Positions 6,687-8,352 of a DNA stretch of 8,352 nt are shown piece after piece. The notes beneath the pieces are model-generated. The model ran no database searches. It saw only the letters and a program-made list of their open reading frames with translations, and had not been told where the DNA came from. Each line of letters starts with the position of its first letter. The first letter of the stretch is position 1. The stretch covers positions 1 through 8,352 of the forward strand of contig CAYYWV010000106.1 in the NCBI GenBank assembly GCA_964475385.1. Reading direction: 5' to 3'. Both the position numbers and the translations under genes were made by a program. This stretch comes from CAYYWV01 sp964475385. Lineage in GTDB: Bacteria > Pseudomonadota > Alphaproteobacteria > JAAXGF01.

Positions 6687-8156
6687 TCAGGGCAGGCAGT
6701 CGAGATACATCTCGAGATCCCATTCGGTGACGGTGGCGAGGAACTTCTCCCACTCGTCGCGCTTGTAGTGCATGAAGACCCGGTACATCTCGTCCGGCAG
6801 CGCCGACTTGATGACCTCGTCGGCCTCGAGCGCGTCGAGCGCGTCGCCGAGCGACATGGGCAGCTTCTTGACCACCTTGCCGGCCTCCATGGCCTCGTAG
6901 ATGTTGCGCTCTTCGGGCTCGCCGGGGTCGAGATCGCGCGAGATGCCGTCGTCGAACGCCTTATAAAGGCCGGCCGCCATGAGATAGGGGTTGACCGCCG
7001 AGTCCACCGCCCGGTACTCGAACCGCCCGGGCGCCGAGACGCGCAGCCCCGTGGTCCGGTTCTGATAGCCCCAGTCCGAATACACCGGCGCCCAGAAGCC
7101 GGTGTCCCACAGCCGGCGATAGGAGTTGACCGTCGAGCAGCCGAGCGCGGTCAGCGCCTGGAGGTGCTCGATGATGCCGCCGATCGCCTTGAGCCCGATG
7201 GGTCCGGGCTTCTGCGGGTCGGCGTCGGTGGGCATGAAGGTGTTCTCTCCGCCCCGGCGGTAAGCGAACACGCCCTCCATGCCGGGCAGCGGGTTCTGGG
7301 CGAGCGGGTTGAGCTGGTCCTCGCCGCCGCGCCACAATGAAAGATTGTGGTGGCAGCCCGAAGCCGAGACGCCCATGAAGGGCTTCGACATGAAGCAGGC
7401 GATCAGGTTGTTCTCGCGCGCGACCTGGGCGCAGATCTGGCGGTAGGTCGACAGCCGGTCGCAGGTCCGAAGCGCCGAATCGAAGGTCCAGTTGAGCTCG
7501 AGCTGGCCGGGGGCGTCCTCGTGGTCGCCCTGGATCATGTCGAGGCCCATGGCGCGCGCGTACTCGATCACCTTCATGAACACCGGGCGCAGCGATTCGA
7601 ACTGGTCGATGTGGTAGCAGAAGGGCTTCGAAAAGCCGCCCGCGGGCTTGCCGTCCTCGCCGCGCTTGAGCCACATCATCTCGGGCTCGGTGCCGTGGCG
7701 CAGGTGCAGGCCGTCGTGCTTGGCCATGAACTCCTGCTCGATGCGGCGCAGGTTGCCGCGGCAGTCCGAGGTCAGGAAACCGCCCGGGTTCTCGCGCTCC
7801 TCGCGGTTGCGGAAGCAGGTGCAGAACACCCTGGCCACGCGCTTGTCCCAGGGAAGCTGGCAGAAGGTCTCGGGATCGGGGATGCCGACGAGCTCGGAGG
7901 CCTCGGGGCCGTAGCCGATGTAGTTGCCGTGGCGGTCGATGAACAGATTCGCGGTCGAGCCGTAGACGAGCTGGAAGCCGCGTTCGGCGATGGTCTCCCA
8001 GTGGTCGGCGGGCACGCCTTTGCCCACGATCCGCCCGGTGACCGATATGAACTGGTAGTAGATGTAGGTAATGCCGAGCTCGTCGATCTTGGCCCGGACC
8101 TGGCGCACGAGCTCGTCGCGGCCATCCTGTCTGACGTAAGCCTCGATATCCATCAT
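6687..8156 (-). CDS. glnT: Glutamine synthetase-like gamma-glutamyl ligase (GlnT / GmaS group)
   Basis: This 489-aa cytoplasmic enzyme activates glutamate with ATP and joins it to ammonia or an amine. Metal and nucleotide motifs are present: HGTEPEMM (154-161; E157, E159), HEDAPGQLEL (212-221; E213, E220), MSKPFMGVSASGCHH (256-270; H269), NSYRRLW (344-350), NRTTGLRVSAP (366-376) and RFEYR (378-382). The ending EWDLEMYLDC is typical of the superfamily. A Tyr sits where GSI is adenylylated (Y420 in NIYEAM), but no regulation can be claimed from that. Aligned by eye, two residues GSI uses for ammonium differ: the Asp of the FDGSS-type loop is Tyr (Y65 in VYGSTA), and the flap Glu of GYEAPV is Trp (W355 in GFWAPV). 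This favours an amine acceptor, as in gamma-glutamylmethylamide synthetase, over plain glutamine synthesis. The start at 8156 has GGGAG 10 nt upstream; a second ATG follows directly. The neighbours glxBCD and an FAD oxidoreductase support a joint amine pathway. Confidence 0.9.
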   Translation of the reverse strand: MMDIEAYVRQDGRDELVRQVRAKIDELGITYIYYQFISVTGRIVGKGVPADHWETIAERGFQLVYGSTANLFIDRHGNYIGYGPEASELVGIPDPETFCQLPWDKRVARVFCTCFRNREERENPGGFLTSDCRGNLRRIEQEFMAKHDGLHLRHGTEPEMMWLKRGEDGKPAGGFSKPFCYHIDQFESLRPVFMKVIEYARAMGLDMIQGDHEDAPGQLELNWTFDSALRTCDRLSTYRQICAQVARENNLIACFMSKPFMGVSASGCHHNLSLWRGGEDQLNPLAQNPLPGMEGVFAYRRGGENTFMPTDADPQKPGPIGLKAIGGIIEHLQALTALGCSTVNSYRRLWDTGFWAPVYSDWGYQNRTTGLRVSAPGRFEYRAVDSAVNPYLMAAGLYKAFDDGISRDLDPGEPEERNIYEAMEAGKVVKKLPMSLGDALDALEADEVIKSALPDEMYRVFMHYKRDEWEKFLATVTEWDLEMYLDCLP

Positions 8157-8206
8157 CTCCCTTGATCTCCCTGTCCGTCCGTCCCGTCCCTGGCCTTTCG
8201 GCCCCT

Positions 8207-8352
8207 TCAGCTCCAGGGAAACGGGCTGTTCGACACCGGATGAAGCCGGCCCTCGGCGTAGCGCGAGAAGCGGAACGGCTCGAGAAGGCGGCTCTTCTCC
8301 CCCATGATCTCGGCGGCGACCAGCTTGCCGACGCCGATCATCTTGTAGCCGT
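8207..8352 (-). CDS. C-terminus of a probable FAD-dependent oxidoreductase (DAO family), partial
   Basis: The open frame enters from the right edge and ends at a TGA at 8207-8209, leaving 47 full codons. It reads GYKMIGVGKLVAAEIMGEK, then about ten residues, then FSRYAEGRLHPVSNSPFPWS. The first part matches the usual closing region of sarcosine oxidase / D-amino-acid dehydrogenase-type flavoproteins, where a glycine-rich turn near the FAD is followed by a helix, xxVAAEIMGE, and a Phe-Arg rich tail. The family is inferred from this short stretch only. It lies 50 nt upstream of the ligase start on the same strand, so it is very likely the preceding gene of the operon. If so, it would oxidise an N-substituted amino acid or gamma-glutamyl product made by the cluster. 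The N-terminal GxGxxG dinucleotide motif that would confirm FAD binding is outside the window. Confidence 0.6.
   Translation of the reverse strand, partial: GYKMIGVGKLVAAEIMGEKSRLLEPFRFSRYAEGRLHPVSNSPFPWS

Noticed and set aside
8192..8203. GGCC-GAAA-GGCC hairpin with a GNRA loop upstream of the ligase, read on the minus strand
   Set aside because: The stem is only 4 bp and no T-run follows; such stems are common in GC-rich spacers and it is not a terminator.

Overview
This is GC-rich DNA whose genes fit an alphaproteobacterium (Rhizobiales or Rhodospirillales type). The evidence is strong GC bias at third codon positions, long spurious antisense frames, and a glxBCD/glnT-type gene set known from rhizobia and related methylated-amine users. 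No RNA genes, insertion sequences, CRISPR arrays or other mobile elements were seen, and gene density is high.

Region 1 (79-3011) holds two divergently transcribed genes. On the minus strand is a membrane-bound hybrid sensor histidine kinase: two membrane helices around an unrecognised sensor segment, then PAS, HisKA, HATPase and a C-terminal receiver domain. On the plus strand is a soluble protein of about 187 aa that I do not recognise. Its best start is a GTG with a strong ribosome binding site. The two starts lie 95 bp apart, so the promoters probably share that gap.

Region 2 (3072-8352, minus strand) is one tight operon read leftwards and entering from beyond the right edge. In transcription order it contains: the C-terminus of a probable FAD-dependent (DAO-family) oxidoreductase; a glutamine-synthetase-like ligase of the GlnT / gamma-glutamylmethylamide synthetase group; and the three separate pieces of a glutamate-synthase-like enzyme, GlxB (glutaminase domain), GlxC (GXGXG beta-helix) and GlxD (FMN and Fe-S domain). 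A 140-aa protein that I do not recognise comes last. Spacings run from a 13-nt overlap to 52 nt, and each gene has a purine-rich Shine-Dalgarno. The operon runs convergently into region 1, with 60 bp between the two stops and no clear terminator.

The likely joint role is ATP-dependent gamma-glutamylation of an amine or of ammonia, transfer of the nitrogen to a 2-oxo acid by the split glutamate synthase, and oxidation of an N-substituted amino acid by the FAD enzyme. This resembles the N-methylglutamate route of methylamine use. By eye the ligase lacks two residues that canonical GSI uses to handle ammonium, which favours an amine substrate. The true substrate, the electron donor for GlxBCD (no GltD-like reductase is present) and the role of the 140-aa protein cannot be decided from this window.
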